Positions 7,808 through 16,124 of a stretch of DNA of 64,000 bases are shown here, in pieces. How positions within the stretch are numbered: position 1 is the first letter of the stretch; each line of letters begins with the position of its first letter. Position numbers and translations under genes: made by a program. The DNA is from Rhodobium gokarnense (GTDB lineage Bacteria > Pseudomonadota > Alphaproteobacteria > Rhizobiales > Rhodobiaceae). The notes beneath the pieces were generated by a model, which saw only the letters and a list, made by a program, of their open reading frames with translations, did no database searches and was not told the DNA's origin. The DNA lies in assembly GCF_025961475.1 (NCBI RefSeq), contig NZ_JAOQNS010000004.1, forward strand, positions 1-64,000, written 5' to 3'.

Positions 7808-8980
7808 ATGCCCGCCAACGATATCCCCACGCTCGATTTCGACCTCGGCGAGACCGCCGACATGCTGCGCGACAGCTTGCGCTCGTTTTCCGAGGACAGG
7901 ATCGCGCCGATTGCCGGCGAGATCGACCGGACCAACGAGTTCCCGCGCCACCTGTGGCCGGAGATGGGCGCCCTCGGGCTGCACGGCATCACGGTGGAGG
8001 AGGACTATGGCGGCGCCGGGCTCGGCTATCTGGAGCACTGCATCGCCATGGAGGAGGTCAGCCGGGCCTCGGCCTCGGTCGGGCTCTCCTACGGCGCCCA
8101 TTCCAATCTCTGCGTCAACCAGATCCGCCGCAACGGCACGGAAGACCAGAAGCGGCGCTACCTGCCGAAGCTGATCTCCGGCGAGCATGTCGGCGCGCTC
8201 GCCATGTCGGAGCCGGGGGCGGGGTCCGACGTCGTCTCCATGCGCACGAAGGCGGAAAAGAGGGGCGAACGCTACGTCCTCAACGGCTCCAAGATGTGGA
8301 TCACCAACGGCCCCGTCGCCGACACGCTGGTGGTCTATGCCAAGACCGACCCTGAGGCCGGCCCGCGCGGCATCACCGCCTTCCTGGTCGAAAAGGATTT
8401 TGCCGGCTTCTCCACGGCCCAGAAGCTGGACAAGCTCGGCATGCGCGGCTCCGACACGTGCGAGCTGGTTTTCGAGGATTGCGAGGTGCCGGAGGAGAAC
8501 GTTCTCGGCACCGTCAATCGCGGGGTTGCCGTGCTGATGTCCGGGCTCGACTACGAGCGGGCCGTGCTGGCCGCGGGGCCCCTCGGCATCATGCAGGCGG
8601 CGCTCGATGTCGTCGTGCCGTACCTGCACGAACGCAAGCAGTTCGGGCAGCCGATCGGCACCTTCCAGCTCATGCAGGGAAAGCTCGCCGACATGTATGT
8701 GACGGCGAATGCCTGCCGGGCCTATGTCTATGCGGTGGCAAGGGCCTGCGACCGGGGAAAGACGACCCGCGAGGACGCGGCCGGTGCGATCCTCTATGCC
8801 GCGGAAAAGGCGACGCAGATCGCGCTCGATGCCATCCAGTGCCTCGGCGGCAACGGCTACATCAACGACTACGCGACCGGCCGCCTCCTGCGCGACGCCA
8901 AGCTCTACGAGATCGGCGCCGGCACCTCGGAGATCCGCCGCATGCTGATCGGGCGGGAGCTGTTCGAGCGGACGAGGTGA
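7808..8980 (+). CDS. ivd: isovaleryl-CoA dehydrogenase
   Basis: A 390-residue acyl-CoA dehydrogenase for the third step of leucine breakdown, isovaleryl-CoA to 3-methylcrotonyl-CoA. It has an N-terminal helical domain, the central SEPGAGSDV and KMWITNGP flavin-binding blocks, and the C-terminal [12 protein letters not shown] and GTSEIRR segments. The catalytic Glu is in helix G at [14 protein letters not shown], the position characteristic of isovaleryl-CoA dehydrogenases rather than the later Glu of short- and medium-chain enzymes. ATG 7808 has GAGGA just ahead. The next two pathway subunits are at 18120 and 29814. Confidence 0.93.
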   Translation: MPANDIPTLDFDLGETADMLRDSLRSFSEDRIAPIAGEIDRTNEFPRHLWPEMGALGLHGITVEEDYGGAGLGYLEHCIAMEEVSRASASVGLSYGAHSNLCVNQIRRNGTEDQKRRYLPKLISGEHVGALAMSEPGAGSDVVSMRTKAEKRGERYVLNGSKMWITNGPVADTLVVYAKTDPEAGPRGITAFLVEKDFAGFSTAQKLDKLGMRGSDTCELVFEDCEVPEENVLGTVNRGVAVLMSGLDYERAVLAAGPLGIMQAALDVVVPYLHERKQFGQPIGTFQLMQGKLADMYVTANACRAYVYAVARACDRGKTTREDAAGAILYAAEKATQIALDAIQCLGGNGYINDYATGRLLRDAKLYEIGAGTSEIRRMLIGRELFERTR

Positions 8981-9098
8981 CCGCTGCACCAGCGGGGCCG
9001 TTTTCGCTTTTCGGCCGGGGAAGGGAGTGCCAGAATGTCGCAATGCCCCGGCGCCGGCGTCGGCGAGTGGGGACAGAAATCGCCGAGGGGAGGAAACC

Positions 9099-9410
9099 GT
9101 GCCGACTGTTTTCGGCCGGAGGGTCGCAATCATCTGCTTCGCGCTGGCGCTTGTCCTTTGTCTCGCGCCGCGACCGGCCGGAGCGACGGCGGACGGGCCG
9201 GACTTTTTCCGCGTCATCGGCGTCGTTGCCGGCGACGTCCTGTGGATCCGCTCCGGGCCGTCGGCGCGCTACGAGAAGGTCGGGTCCATTCCCTATGACG
9301 CCAGCGATGTGGGCAATCTCGGCTGCCGGGATTTCGGCGACCGCTACTGGTGTCAGGTTGAATATCGCGGCGTCGTCGGCTGGTCGAACGGGCGCTTTCT
9401 CGCCGAGTGA
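9099..9410 (+). CDS. small exported SH3-like domain protein
   Basis: A 103-residue protein with a signal peptide (VAIICFALALVLCLAPRPAGA) and a bacterial SH3-type domain: VVAGDVLWIRSGPSARYEKVGSIP, then WCQVEYRGVVGWSNGRFL, the classical hallmark of the fold. Such domains often bind cell-wall peptides. The GTG start at 9099 has GAGGGGAGG ahead of it. An upstream frame extension lacks a ribosome site. It precedes a LprI-like gene by 32 bases, and both encode small periplasmic proteins. Confidence 0.8.
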   Translation: MPTVFGRRVAIICFALALVLCLAPRPAGATADGPDFFRVIGVVAGDVLWIRSGPSARYEKVGSIPYDASDVGNLGCRDFGDRYWCQVEYRGVVGWSNGRFLAE

Positions 9411-9442
9411 CGGATCGTCAGAGGCTTTTTCCGGGAGATGAC

Positions 9443-9952
9443 ATGAAGACTGCCCTCAGAGCGGGCCTTGGAGCCCTTTTCCTGTTCTTTGCCGCCAATG
9501 TGGCGGTCGCCGCGTCGGACGATCCGGCCGAACCGTCCCCCGAAGATCATCAGGCGGTCCAGGAGTGCCTGGAAGCCTCGCGCGGCGCCGAGACGCTGAA
9601 GATCGCCGCCGACTGCATCGGCGTCGTCGCCAATCCGTGCCTCGACGTGCCCGACAACCAGACCACCTACGGCATGGCCTCCTGCCTGCAGCGCGAGGAG
9701 CGGATCTGGGATTCGCTGCTGAACGACTGGTACGGCAGCGCGCGCCAATATCTTTCCGCCGAGCTCAAGCGCCAGTTTCGCGACGTCCAGCGCGCCTGGA
9801 TCGCCTGGCGCGACGCCAAATGCGGTTTCGAGCACGCCAAATATGAGGGCGGCACGCTCGGAACGGTCACCGGCGCGAGCTGCATGCTGGAGACGACGGG
9901 CGCCCGGGCGCTGGAGCTGCGCTCCCTCGTGGTGGAGTACGAATCCCGGTGA
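9443..9952 (+). CDS. LprI/DUF1311-family periplasmic protein
   Basis: A 169-residue protein with signal peptide MKTALRAGLGALFLFFAANV ending in AVAA. The mature part carries the DUF1311 pattern: paired Cys residues, CLQREERIWDSLLNDWY, then LKRQFRDVQRAWIAWRDAKCGFE and a late GASCMLE. Family members include the mycobacterial lysozyme inhibitor LprI, but most are of unknown role. ATG 9443 has GGGAG ahead. The stop overlaps the following acetyltransferase start by four bases, so the two are translationally coupled. Confidence 0.82.
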   Translation: MKTALRAGLGALFLFFAANVAVAASDDPAEPSPEDHQAVQECLEASRGAETLKIAADCIGVVANPCLDVPDNQTTYGMASCLQREERIWDSLLNDWYGSARQYLSAELKRQFRDVQRAWIAWRDAKCGFEHAKYEGGTLGTVTGASCMLETTGARALELRSLVVEYESR

Positions 9953-10512
9953 GCGATTTTTCCTTCCGGCCGCTGACGCCGGACAAGTTCGATGACCTCG
10001 TTGATCTTTTCGGGCCGGAGCGCGGCGCTTCCGGCGGCTGCTGGTGCATGTGGTGGCGGGTGCCGACGAAAACCTTCAACGAGATGGCACGCGAGGAGCG
10101 CCGGGCGGCGTTCGAGGCGGCGGTGGGCGAGGGGCCGACGGGCGTCCTTGCCTATGATGGCGATACGGCGATCGGCTGGTGCGCGGTTGGACCGCGTTCA
10201 TCCTTGCCGAAACTCAATCGCTCGCGCGTTGCGGCGACGCTGGACGACCCAGACGGCGTCTGGATGATCAACTGCTTCTTTGTCCGCAAGGCCTATCGCG
10301 GCGACGGCCTGATGGGTCGGCTGATCGCGGCGGCTGTCGACTATGCGCGGGGCGAGGGCGCCCGGGCGCTGGAAGCCTGTCCCGTCGACCCGCAGCGCGA
10401 GCTGCAGTGGGGCGAGGGGTTCATCGGTATCGCATCCCAGTTCGCCGCTGCCGGTTTTGCCGAGGTCGCCCGGCGCTCGCCGACGCGGCCGCTGATGCGG
10501 CTGGATTTCTGA
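9949..10512 (+). CDS. GNAT family N-acetyltransferase
   Basis: A 187-residue protein of the GCN5-related acetyltransferase fold. VLAYDGDTAIGWCAVGPR is the central strand pair, and WMINCFFVRKAYRGDGLMGRLI carries the acetyl-CoA pyrophosphate-binding loop. The early CWCMWWRVP with clustered Cys and Trp is typical of a subgroup annotated only as GNAT. The acceptor substrate is unknown. The GTG start overlaps the stop of the LprI-like gene (GTGA), which supports this start and an operon. Confidence 0.8.
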   Translation: MSDFSFRPLTPDKFDDLVDLFGPERGASGGCWCMWWRVPTKTFNEMAREERRAAFEAAVGEGPTGVLAYDGDTAIGWCAVGPRSSLPKLNRSRVAATLDDPDGVWMINCFFVRKAYRGDGLMGRLIAAAVDYARGEGARALEACPVDPQRELQWGEGFIGIASQFAAAGFAEVARRSPTRPLMRLDF

Positions 10513-10648
10513 GCCGCGTACACCATGTTGGTGTTCTGCCGCGGGTGTACCGGCTTCGCCATTTGCGAGCCGGCCCGCATTGCCCTAAACAAACGGATTG
10601 AAAGCGGCTGACCGCTCAAGATTCGGTTCCTGCAACAGCGAGATTTTC

Positions 10649-11272
10649 ATGATCGACCGTCCGAATTCCCGTCCCTTCCATCTCGACGACGAAGATGAGG
10701 ACGAGGAGGAAAAGACCAAGACGCCGCAATCCCTGCAGGTCGACAAGCACCTGTTCGAGGCCCGCACCGTGCTGATCACCGGCCAGATCACCCAGGAACT
10801 GGCGCGCGACGTCTCGACCCGGCTGATGGCGCTGGCCCATGTCAACAGCGACCCGATCACCGTCGTCGTCTCTTCGCCCGGCGGCCATGTGGAGTCGGGC
10901 GACATGATCCACGACACCATCCGCTTCATCGCGCCGAAGGTGCGCATGCTCGGCATGGGCTGGGTGGCGAGCGCCGGCGCGCTGATCTTTGTCGCCGCCG
11001 ACAAGGAAAACCGCTTCTGCACGCCGAACACGCGGTTCCTCCTGCATCAACCGTCCGGCGGCGCCGGCGGCCCGGCGACGGACATCGAGATCCAGGCCCG
11101 CGAAATCCTGAAGATGCGCGACCGGCTCAACAAGATCTTCTCCGATGCCACCGGCCAGCCGGTCGAGCGGATCGAGAAGGACACCGACCGCGACTACTGG
11201 ATGAGCCCGGAAGAGGCGATCGAATACGGCCTCGTCTCCAAGGTGGTGAACTCGCAGTCCGAGCTCGACTGA
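10649..11272 (+). CDS. ClpP-type protease subunit, atypical paralogue
   Basis: A 207-residue S14 peptidase. The catalytic Ser is in [11 protein letters not shown] (where standard ClpP has AASMGA), the His is in LLHQPSGG, and the Asp is in [11 protein letters not shown], so the triad appears intact. In place of the usual propeptide and axial loop it has an acidic N-terminus ([17 protein letters not shown]). This suggests a different way of meeting the unfoldase or forming rings. It is not next to clpX or clpA, which lies at 36993. The start at ATG 10649 is chosen since upstream in-frame sequence is not conserved-looking. Confidence 0.87.
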   Translation: MIDRPNSRPFHLDDEDEDEEEKTKTPQSLQVDKHLFEARTVLITGQITQELARDVSTRLMALAHVNSDPITVVVSSPGGHVESGDMIHDTIRFIAPKVRMLGMGWVASAGALIFVAADKENRFCTPNTRFLLHQPSGGAGGPATDIEIQAREILKMRDRLNKIFSDATGQPVERIEKDTDRDYWMSPEEAIEYGLVSKVVNSQSELD

Positions 11273-11301
11273 GGCCGGCCGCGCTAAAGGGGAGAACGCC
11301 C

Positions 11302-11640
11302 GTGCGCCATCTCGCCGTTGCCGCAGCCCTCGGGCTTTGTGCCGCGATGTGGGCGGCGCCCGCGGGCGCGGTCTCGCCGAGCCCCTACGACATGACCTAC
11401 AGGGTCCGCAGCGACACGCCGGTGCGCTCCGGCATGTCGTCGGGCGCTTCCGTCAAGGGGACGCTCAAGGCCGGCACGAAGGGTATCGTCCTTCGCTGGT
11501 GCCGGCCGGAGATTCCCTTCGCCGAATGGCAGTTCGGCTCGCGCTCGGTGAAGCGTAAGCTGCTCGATGAGCGCTGGTGCGAGATCCAGTCGGGAACGCT
11601 GATCGGCAATGTGGACGGCAAGGCGCTCCGTCCCGACTGA
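11302..11640 (+). CDS. small exported SH3-like protein
   Basis: A 112-residue protein with signal peptide (LAVAAALGLCAAMWAAPAGA) and a short beta-rich mature domain. That domain resembles bacterial SH3 repeats: YRVRSDTPVRSGMSSGASVKG followed by two Trp-Cys pairs (LRWCRPE, ERWCEI). The Cys pair probably forms a disulfide in the periplasm. GTG 11302 has GGGGAGAA ahead. It follows the ClpP-like gene by 29 bases and may share its transcript. Function unknown. Confidence 0.7.
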   Translation: MRHLAVAAALGLCAAMWAAPAGAVSPSPYDMTYRVRSDTPVRSGMSSGASVKGTLKAGTKGIVLRWCRPEIPFAEWQFGSRSVKRKLLDERWCEIQSGTLIGNVDGKALRPD

Positions 11641-11719
11641 TTTTTTATTGCACTAATAACGGCCTCCAGGCGTTTCTTAATCTGAGATATGAACTCCGGG
11701 GCCGGGAAGCGAGGTCCTC

Positions 11720-12547
11720 GTGGTTCCGACTGTAGATGCCAACGGACTTGCCATTCCTGCAATCGGGCTCGGCACCTGGCGGCTGTCCGGGGCGGACGGC
11801 CAGCGGGCGGTGGAGACCGCGCTTGAGGTCGGCTACCGGCACATCGACACGGCCGAAATCTATGGCAACGAGCGCGAAGTGGGCGCGGCGATCGCCGCGT
11901 CCGGCATTGCCCGCGACGAGCTTTTCGTGACCACCAAGGCCTGGCACGACCATATCGGTGCCGGCGATATGCAGCGTGCGGCGGAGGAGAGCCTCGAACG
12001 CCTGGGCCTCGCCCATGCCGATCTCTATCTCATTCACTGGCCGAACCCGGATATCCCGCTCGGCCAATCGCTGGAGGCGCTTGCTGACGTCAAGGCGCGC
12101 GGCCTTGCCCGCGCCGTCGGCGTCTCCAACTTTCCGGCGCTGCTGCTGGAAGAGGCGATCCGGCTGTCGCCCGCGCCGATCGCCCTCAACCAGGTCGAGA
12201 TGCACCCCTATCTCTCCCAGAGCGCGGTGATGGACGTCGCGCGGCGGAACGGCCTTGCCGTCACCGCCTATTGCCCGATCGCACGCAACACGGTCGCCGA
12301 GGATCCGGTGGTCGTCGCCATTGCCGAGGCCCACGGCAGGACGCCGGCCCAGGTGGCGCTGCGCTGGCTCATCCAGAAGGGCAATGTGATCGCCATCCCG
12401 AAAAGTTCGCACCGGGAGCGGCTTGTGGAGAACCTCAACGTTGTCGATTTCACGCTGACGGCCGACGAGGTCACCGCGATCGACGGCCTATCCCGCGACG
12501 ACGGGCGCATCGTCGATCCCGATTTCGCGCCGAGCTGGGATGATTGA
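11720..12547 (+). CDS. aldo/keto reductase
   Basis: A 275-residue NADPH-dependent (alpha/beta)8-barrel oxidoreductase. The catalytic tetrad is visible: Asp and Tyr in RHIDTAEIYGNE, Lys in VTTKAW and His in LIHWPNPD. The cofactor end carries VIAIPKSSHRERLVENL. Closest in style to the DkgA/DkgB (2,5-diketo-gluconate/methylglyoxal reductase) group, though the substrate cannot be told from sequence. GTG 11720 is preceded by GCGAGG. The gene stands alone, and a run of T residues follows the previous gene. Confidence 0.88.
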   Translation: MVPTVDANGLAIPAIGLGTWRLSGADGQRAVETALEVGYRHIDTAEIYGNEREVGAAIAASGIARDELFVTTKAWHDHIGAGDMQRAAEESLERLGLAHADLYLIHWPNPDIPLGQSLEALADVKARGLARAVGVSNFPALLLEEAIRLSPAPIALNQVEMHPYLSQSAVMDVARRNGLAVTAYCPIARNTVAEDPVVVAIAEAHGRTPAQVALRWLIQKGNVIAIPKSSHRERLVENLNVVDFTLTADEVTAIDGLSRDDGRIVDPDFAPSWDD

Positions 12548-12660
12548 GTCGGGTTTGACTTACTGACACCAACACAGATCCGGCTTTGCAAGGGACCAGA
12601 GGACCGGGATACCCGCGACGCGCGTTTCGGAAATTCCATCGGCCGCGTCACCCTCTCCCC

Positions 12661-12835
12661 GTCACCCCGGGCGGAGCGCAAGCGGAGACCCGGGGCCCAT
12701 TGCCCGCCTCAACGTTGTAGCCCGCATCGGGGCTTTGACACTGCCTATCGCCGCGCCGCGTCCTTGTTGCACCAACAAACGGCATACCGTGTTGATGCGG
12801 GCATTGGGCCCCGGCTCGGGGGCCGGGGAGACGAC
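12661..12835. repeat. dispersed inverted repeat (CCCGG type)
   Basis: It opens GTCACCCCGGGCGGAGCGC and closes GGGCATTGGGCCCCGGC with a GGGGAGACGAC end, so the two ends are roughly inverted. The internal CGGCATACCGTGTTGATGCG is the reverse complement of CAACACGGTATG seen at 2575-2710. Same family as 28339-28507. With the next repeat it fills most of the 477-base space between the aldo/keto reductase gene and thiE, where I see no gene. Confidence 0.7.
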
Positions 12836-12891
12836 AGTGTGTTTGGCAAGCGGGAGTGTGCTTTCCTCAACGACGACTGCTGTTTCACTAG

Positions 12892-12994
12892 GTCATCGCG
12901 AGGAGCCGCAGGCGACGCGGCGATCCACAGCTACAGTTTCTGAGCCTGTAGCCTCTGGATCGCCGCGTCGGCGTTTCGGCCTCCTCGCGATGAC
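12892..12994. repeat. dispersed inverted repeat (GCGAGGAG type)
   Basis: The arms GTCATCGCGAGGAG and CTCCTCGCGATGAC are perfect inverses. Inside them CGCGGCGATCCA pairs with TGGATCGCCGCG. The whole could fold into a long hairpin. Related elements with ATTGCGAG/CTCGCAAT arms are at 28155-28276 and 48283-48380. It lies close to the 3' end of thiE. Confidence 0.75.
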
Positions 12995-13024
12995 GCTTTT
13001 GTTTGTCAACACGCTCCGGGGCGC

Positions 13025-13636
13025 CTATCGCGTTCCGCGCGTCCATGTCGCCCGCGCATCCAGCCAGGCGCCGAGGCGGGCTTCCGGGTCATCGGCTCCG
13101 AGGACGTCGGTGGAGGCGCAGAGAATGTCGGCGCCGGCGGCGAAGACGGCGGGCGCGCGCTGCAGGGTGATGCCGCCGATGGCGACCAGCGGCACGTCGA
13201 GGCGGCGTTGCCAGTCGGTGACCTTTTCAAGGCCCTGGGGTGCCCAATCGAGCTCTTTCAGGGTCGTCGGAAAGACGGGGCCGAGGGCGATGTAGTCCGG
13301 CCGGGCGGCAAGGGCTGTCTCCAGCTCGGCGTCGTCATGGGTGGAGACGCCGAAGCGGATGCCGGCGGCGCGGATCGCGGCAAGGTCCGCCGTTTCCAGG
13401 TCCTCCTGGCCGAGATGCAGCCAGTCGGCCTTCAGATCGATCGCCAGCTCCCAATAGTCGTTGACGACGAGGGTCGCGTCGGCCGCCCGGCATTTTGCGA
13501 TGGCCGAGGAGAACTCGCGCCTGAGGGTGGCTTCGTCCGCGTCCTTGATGCGGAGCTGGACGAGGGAGAGGCCGAGCGGCAGGAAGCGGTCGAGCCAGTC
13601 GGCGCTGTCGACGATGAGATAGAAACGGTCGAGCAA
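13025..13636 (-). CDS. thiE: thiamine phosphate synthase
   Basis: A 203-residue TIM-barrel enzyme. ThiE joins hydroxymethylpyrimidine diphosphate and thiazole phosphate to give thiamine phosphate. Seen are VQLRIKD, VVNDYWELAIDLKADWLHLGQED, FGVSTHDDAE, YIALGPVFPTTLK and VAIGGITL, in the order of the family. The TTG start at 13636 has GAGGAG six bases ahead, and that site overlaps the stop region of the upstream transporter gene, ten bases away. The longer open frame is antisense to nothing useful. Other thi genes are not in the window. Confidence 0.88.
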   Translation of the reverse strand: MLDRFYLIVDSADWLDRFLPLGLSLVQLRIKDADEATLRREFSSAIAKCRAADATLVVNDYWELAIDLKADWLHLGQEDLETADLAAIRAAGIRFGVSTHDDAELETALAARPDYIALGPVFPTTLKELDWAPQGLEKVTDWQRRLDVPLVAIGGITLQRAPAVFAAGADILCASTDVLGADDPEARLGAWLDARATWTRGTR

Positions 13637-13646
13637 AAGGGTCTCC

Positions 13647-14570
13647 TCAGGGCGTTGCGGCGGTCGTCGATGCCTTCGGGGGCGACGCCTGCCGTGCCCC
13701 GCGCTGGCCGAAGAAGAGGCCGGTGACGACCAGCGCCAGCGCGACGAAGAGGCTGAGCGAGACCGGTTCGTCAAGCACCAGGGCGCCGAGGCTGACGCCG
13801 AAGATCGGGATCAGGTTGAGGCCGAGGGCGAAGTAGCTCTGTCCGATGGTGCGGATCAGGTGATAGCGCAGGATATAGCCGAGCGCGGTCGGAAAGACGC
13901 CGAGATAGACCAGTGCGACGATAGCCTCGGCCGAAAGGCCCTGCCAGTCGGGCTGGCCGGTGGCGAGCGCGTACGGGACGAGCAAGGCGGCGGAAAGCCC
14001 GAGGATGAGGCCGGAAAACCGCGTCGGCGGGATGCCCTGCACGCGGCGCACGAAGACGCCGACGACGGAATAGCAGAGGCTGGCGCCGAGGACCGCGGCA
14101 TGGGCGAGGAGATGGTCGCCGAGGCCGCCGACGGCGCTCGGCCCGATGACGGTGAGGACGCCGGCAAAGCCGCACATGACCGCCAGCACCTTGAAGAGGT
14201 TCATGCGATCGTCCTCGGTGGCCAGGTGGCTGAGGAGCATCGCAAAGAACGGCCCCATGCCCATCAGGAGCGCCGTCACGCCGGAATCGATCGTCAGTTC
14301 GGCCCAGGCGATGAGGAAGAACGGCACGATGATGCTGAGCAGGGCGACGGAAAGGGTCAGTGCCCATTGTCCGCCGCCCTTCGGCAGGACGAGACCGCGC
14401 CAGGCGATCCACGGCAGGATCGCCAGGAAGCCGACGAGGACGCGGATCGCGACCAGCCATGTCGGGCCGATCTCGTCGACGCAGACCTTGATCGCCAGAA
14501 AAGTCGAGGCCCAGATCAGCGAGACCAGAATCAAGAGAAAGATATCGACGGGCGTGGGCTTGCGGATCAT
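13647..14570 (-). CDS. EamA/DMT-superfamily transporter
   Basis: A 307-residue inner-membrane protein with about ten predicted helices in two homologous EamA halves. The first begins LILVSLIWASTFLAIKV and the second LLAHAAVLGASLCYSVVGVF. ALVYLGVFPTALGYILRYHLI and a late GALVLDEPVSLSLFVALAL are standard for drug/metabolite exporters. The substrate is unknown. It is transcribed just ahead of thiE, which raises the possibility of a thiamine-precursor or vitamin-related substrate, but adjacency is the only hint. Confidence 0.87.
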   Translation of the reverse strand: MIRKPTPVDIFLLILVSLIWASTFLAIKVCVDEIGPTWLVAIRVLVGFLAILPWIAWRGLVLPKGGGQWALTLSVALLSIIVPFFLIAWAELTIDSGVTALLMGMGPFFAMLLSHLATEDDRMNLFKVLAVMCGFAGVLTVIGPSAVGGLGDHLLAHAAVLGASLCYSVVGVFVRRVQGIPPTRFSGLILGLSAALLVPYALATGQPDWQGLSAEAIVALVYLGVFPTALGYILRYHLIRTIGQSYFALGLNLIPIFGVSLGALVLDEPVSLSLFVALALVVTGLFFGQRGARQASPPKASTTAATP

Positions 14571-14682
14571 GGCGGCAGATGGCGGTATGCGGGTCGGTGG
14601 CGGAACCGGCGGACCCTAACCGGTTGCCGAATTGTCGTCGATCACCGTTTTGCTGCCTCAGCCATTTGGAGAGCCCGATCCC

Positions 14683-15486
14683 GTGTTTCTCATCGTCGCC
14701 AAGGTCGCCTTCTTTTTCTTAAGACCCTCGAACGTCATCCTGTTTCTGGTGCTGGGCGGGGCCGTGCTGCTGCTTTTCAGATGGCGGCGGACCGGCACGA
14801 CGCTGGTGGTCGTTGGTGCCCTCCTGATGCTCGCCTGCGGCCTCGGGCCGGTCGGCAACATGCTGTTCTTAGCCCTGGAGAGCCGATTTCCCAAGGTGGC
14901 GGAGGTCGTCACGCCGCCGACCGGCATCGTCGTCCTCGGCGGTGCCGTCGACACAATCCGGACCGAGCGGCACGGCCAGGTGGCTCTCGCCGAATCGGCG
15001 GAGCGGGTGACGGCGGCGGTCGCCCTGGCGCGGCGCTTTCCGGAGGCGCGGATCATCCTGTCCGGCGGCCAGGTCGCGATCTTTCCCGGCACGGTGCAGG
15101 AGGCCGACGCCATGGTGACGCTGATGGCGAGCCTCGGCATCCATTCGCGGCGCCCGGTGCTGGAGAACCGCTCGCAGAACACCTGGCAGAACGCCGTCTA
15201 CAGCCTGGACCTCGCCAAGCCGCAGCCGGGGGAACGCTGGCTGCTGGTGACGTCGGCCTTCCATATGCCGCGGGCGATCGGCGTCTTCCGCAAGGCCGGC
15301 TGGACGGGCATCGAGGCCTATCCCGTCGACTATCGCAGCACCTCGGATCATCTGGGCTTCACGTCGGTCTCGCGCGGCCTGCGCTTCACCGACATTGCCG
15401 TTCGCGAGTGGATCGGGCTTGCCGCCTATTACCTGACCGGGCGCACCGACTCGCTTCTGCCGGGCCCGGACGGGGCCGGAAAATAG
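14683..15486 (+). CDS. YdcF/ElyC family protein (DUF218)
   Basis: A membrane protein of about 267 residues. Two N-terminal helices (FLIVAKVAFFFL, VILFLVLGGAVLLLF, with a third near residue 50) precede a DUF218 domain carrying IVVLGGAVD, RIILSGGQ, EADAM, LENRSQNTWQNA and LLVTSAFHMPRA. E. coli ElyC of this family affects lipid-linked envelope precursors. GTG 14683 follows a GGAGAG motif. A TTG at 14632 would extend it by 17 residues. It is divergent from the EamA gene. Confidence 0.82.
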   Translation: MFLIVAKVAFFFLRPSNVILFLVLGGAVLLLFRWRRTGTTLVVVGALLMLACGLGPVGNMLFLALESRFPKVAEVVTPPTGIVVLGGAVDTIRTERHGQVALAESAERVTAAVALARRFPEARIILSGGQVAIFPGTVQEADAMVTLMASLGIHSRRPVLENRSQNTWQNAVYSLDLAKPQPGERWLLVTSAFHMPRAIGVFRKAGWTGIEAYPVDYRSTSDHLGFTSVSRGLRFTDIAVREWIGLAAYYLTGRTDSLLPGPDGAGK

Positions 15487-15678
15487 GCCGCGAAACGGCC
15501 GTTTTCCGTAAAATCCGACCCATGCAACCGAGCAATTCAGCCATGCGTTGTGTGGATAACCGTTGCGCCTTTCACCAAATGTTTGGAAACGTTCAATAAA
15601 TGAGGCGACAATGGGGCGGCAAAAAGGGCTTTGCGATAGAACTATGACGGTCCGGGTGTTTTTGCGCTTGCGAAAAGC

Positions 15679-15693
15679 TTAAGCGAAGATTAA
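15679..15693 (+). promoter_or_regulatory. perfect TTAA-N7-TTAA CtrA-type box
   Basis: TTAA (15679-15682), GCGAAGA, TTAA (15690-15693) matches the core of the alphaproteobacterial CtrA recognition sequence exactly. It is 65 bases ahead of the 42-residue membrane peptide gene. The rest of the 15487-15757 gap is of lower GC than its surroundings, and I see no gene in it. Confidence 0.5.
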
Positions 15694-15757
15694 TCCGGAC
15701 GTCGCGCCGCTCCTCCCTTCGCGGCGCTCTCGACATCACAAGCGAAATGGGGGCTTG

Positions 15758-15886
15758 ATGGAACACCAGAAGCAGCAGCCCTGCTGGAATGTCATGGCCT
15801 GGAGCCTTGCGGCGATGGTCGGCGTTCTGTTGGTGATCGGTTTGCTCGGCGGTTTCGACACGACCACGGCGATTGCGGCGCGCTAG
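15758..15886 (+). CDS. 42-residue predicted membrane peptide
   Basis: A short frame starting at ATG 15758 and ending at TAG 15884-15886. It encodes an N-terminal polar stretch (MEHQKQQPCWN), one hydrophobic segment (VMAWSLAAMVGVLLVIGLLGG) and a short tail ending AIAAR. The hydrophobic part has the length of a membrane helix. A CtrA-type box lies upstream and a strong terminator hairpin 66 bases downstream, so the transcript unit looks complete. I do not recognise the peptide, and coding is inferred from composition and context. Confidence 0.55.
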   Translation: MEHQKQQPCWNVMAWSLAAMVGVLLVIGLLGGFDTTTAIAAR

Positions 15887-15951
15887 GCGCTAGCAACGAG
15901 CGGGCAGGGTGCCCGGCACTCCCGGAAAAACCACCGAAGAGAATTTCTGGA

Positions 15952-15980
15952 GGGCGCGGCCATGGGGGCCGCGCCCTTTT
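15952..15980 (+). terminator. intrinsic terminator
   Basis: GGGCGCGGCC and GGCCGCGCCC form a perfect stem around a short loop, followed directly by TTTT and C. It sits after the 42-residue peptide gene and before the rhodanese gene. Confidence 0.8.
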
Positions 15981-16124
15981 CGATTCCGGGCCGCGTCACT
16001 GCGGCGGCCGGCCGGTCCTTTCCGTTTCGGGGCAATGCGATATAACCGGCCTTGAACCGTTCCTCCCGGCGCGCCTCCCGCGCCACGCTCAAGCAACGCA
16101 CCCCAGGACCGAAGAGGCACCGCC

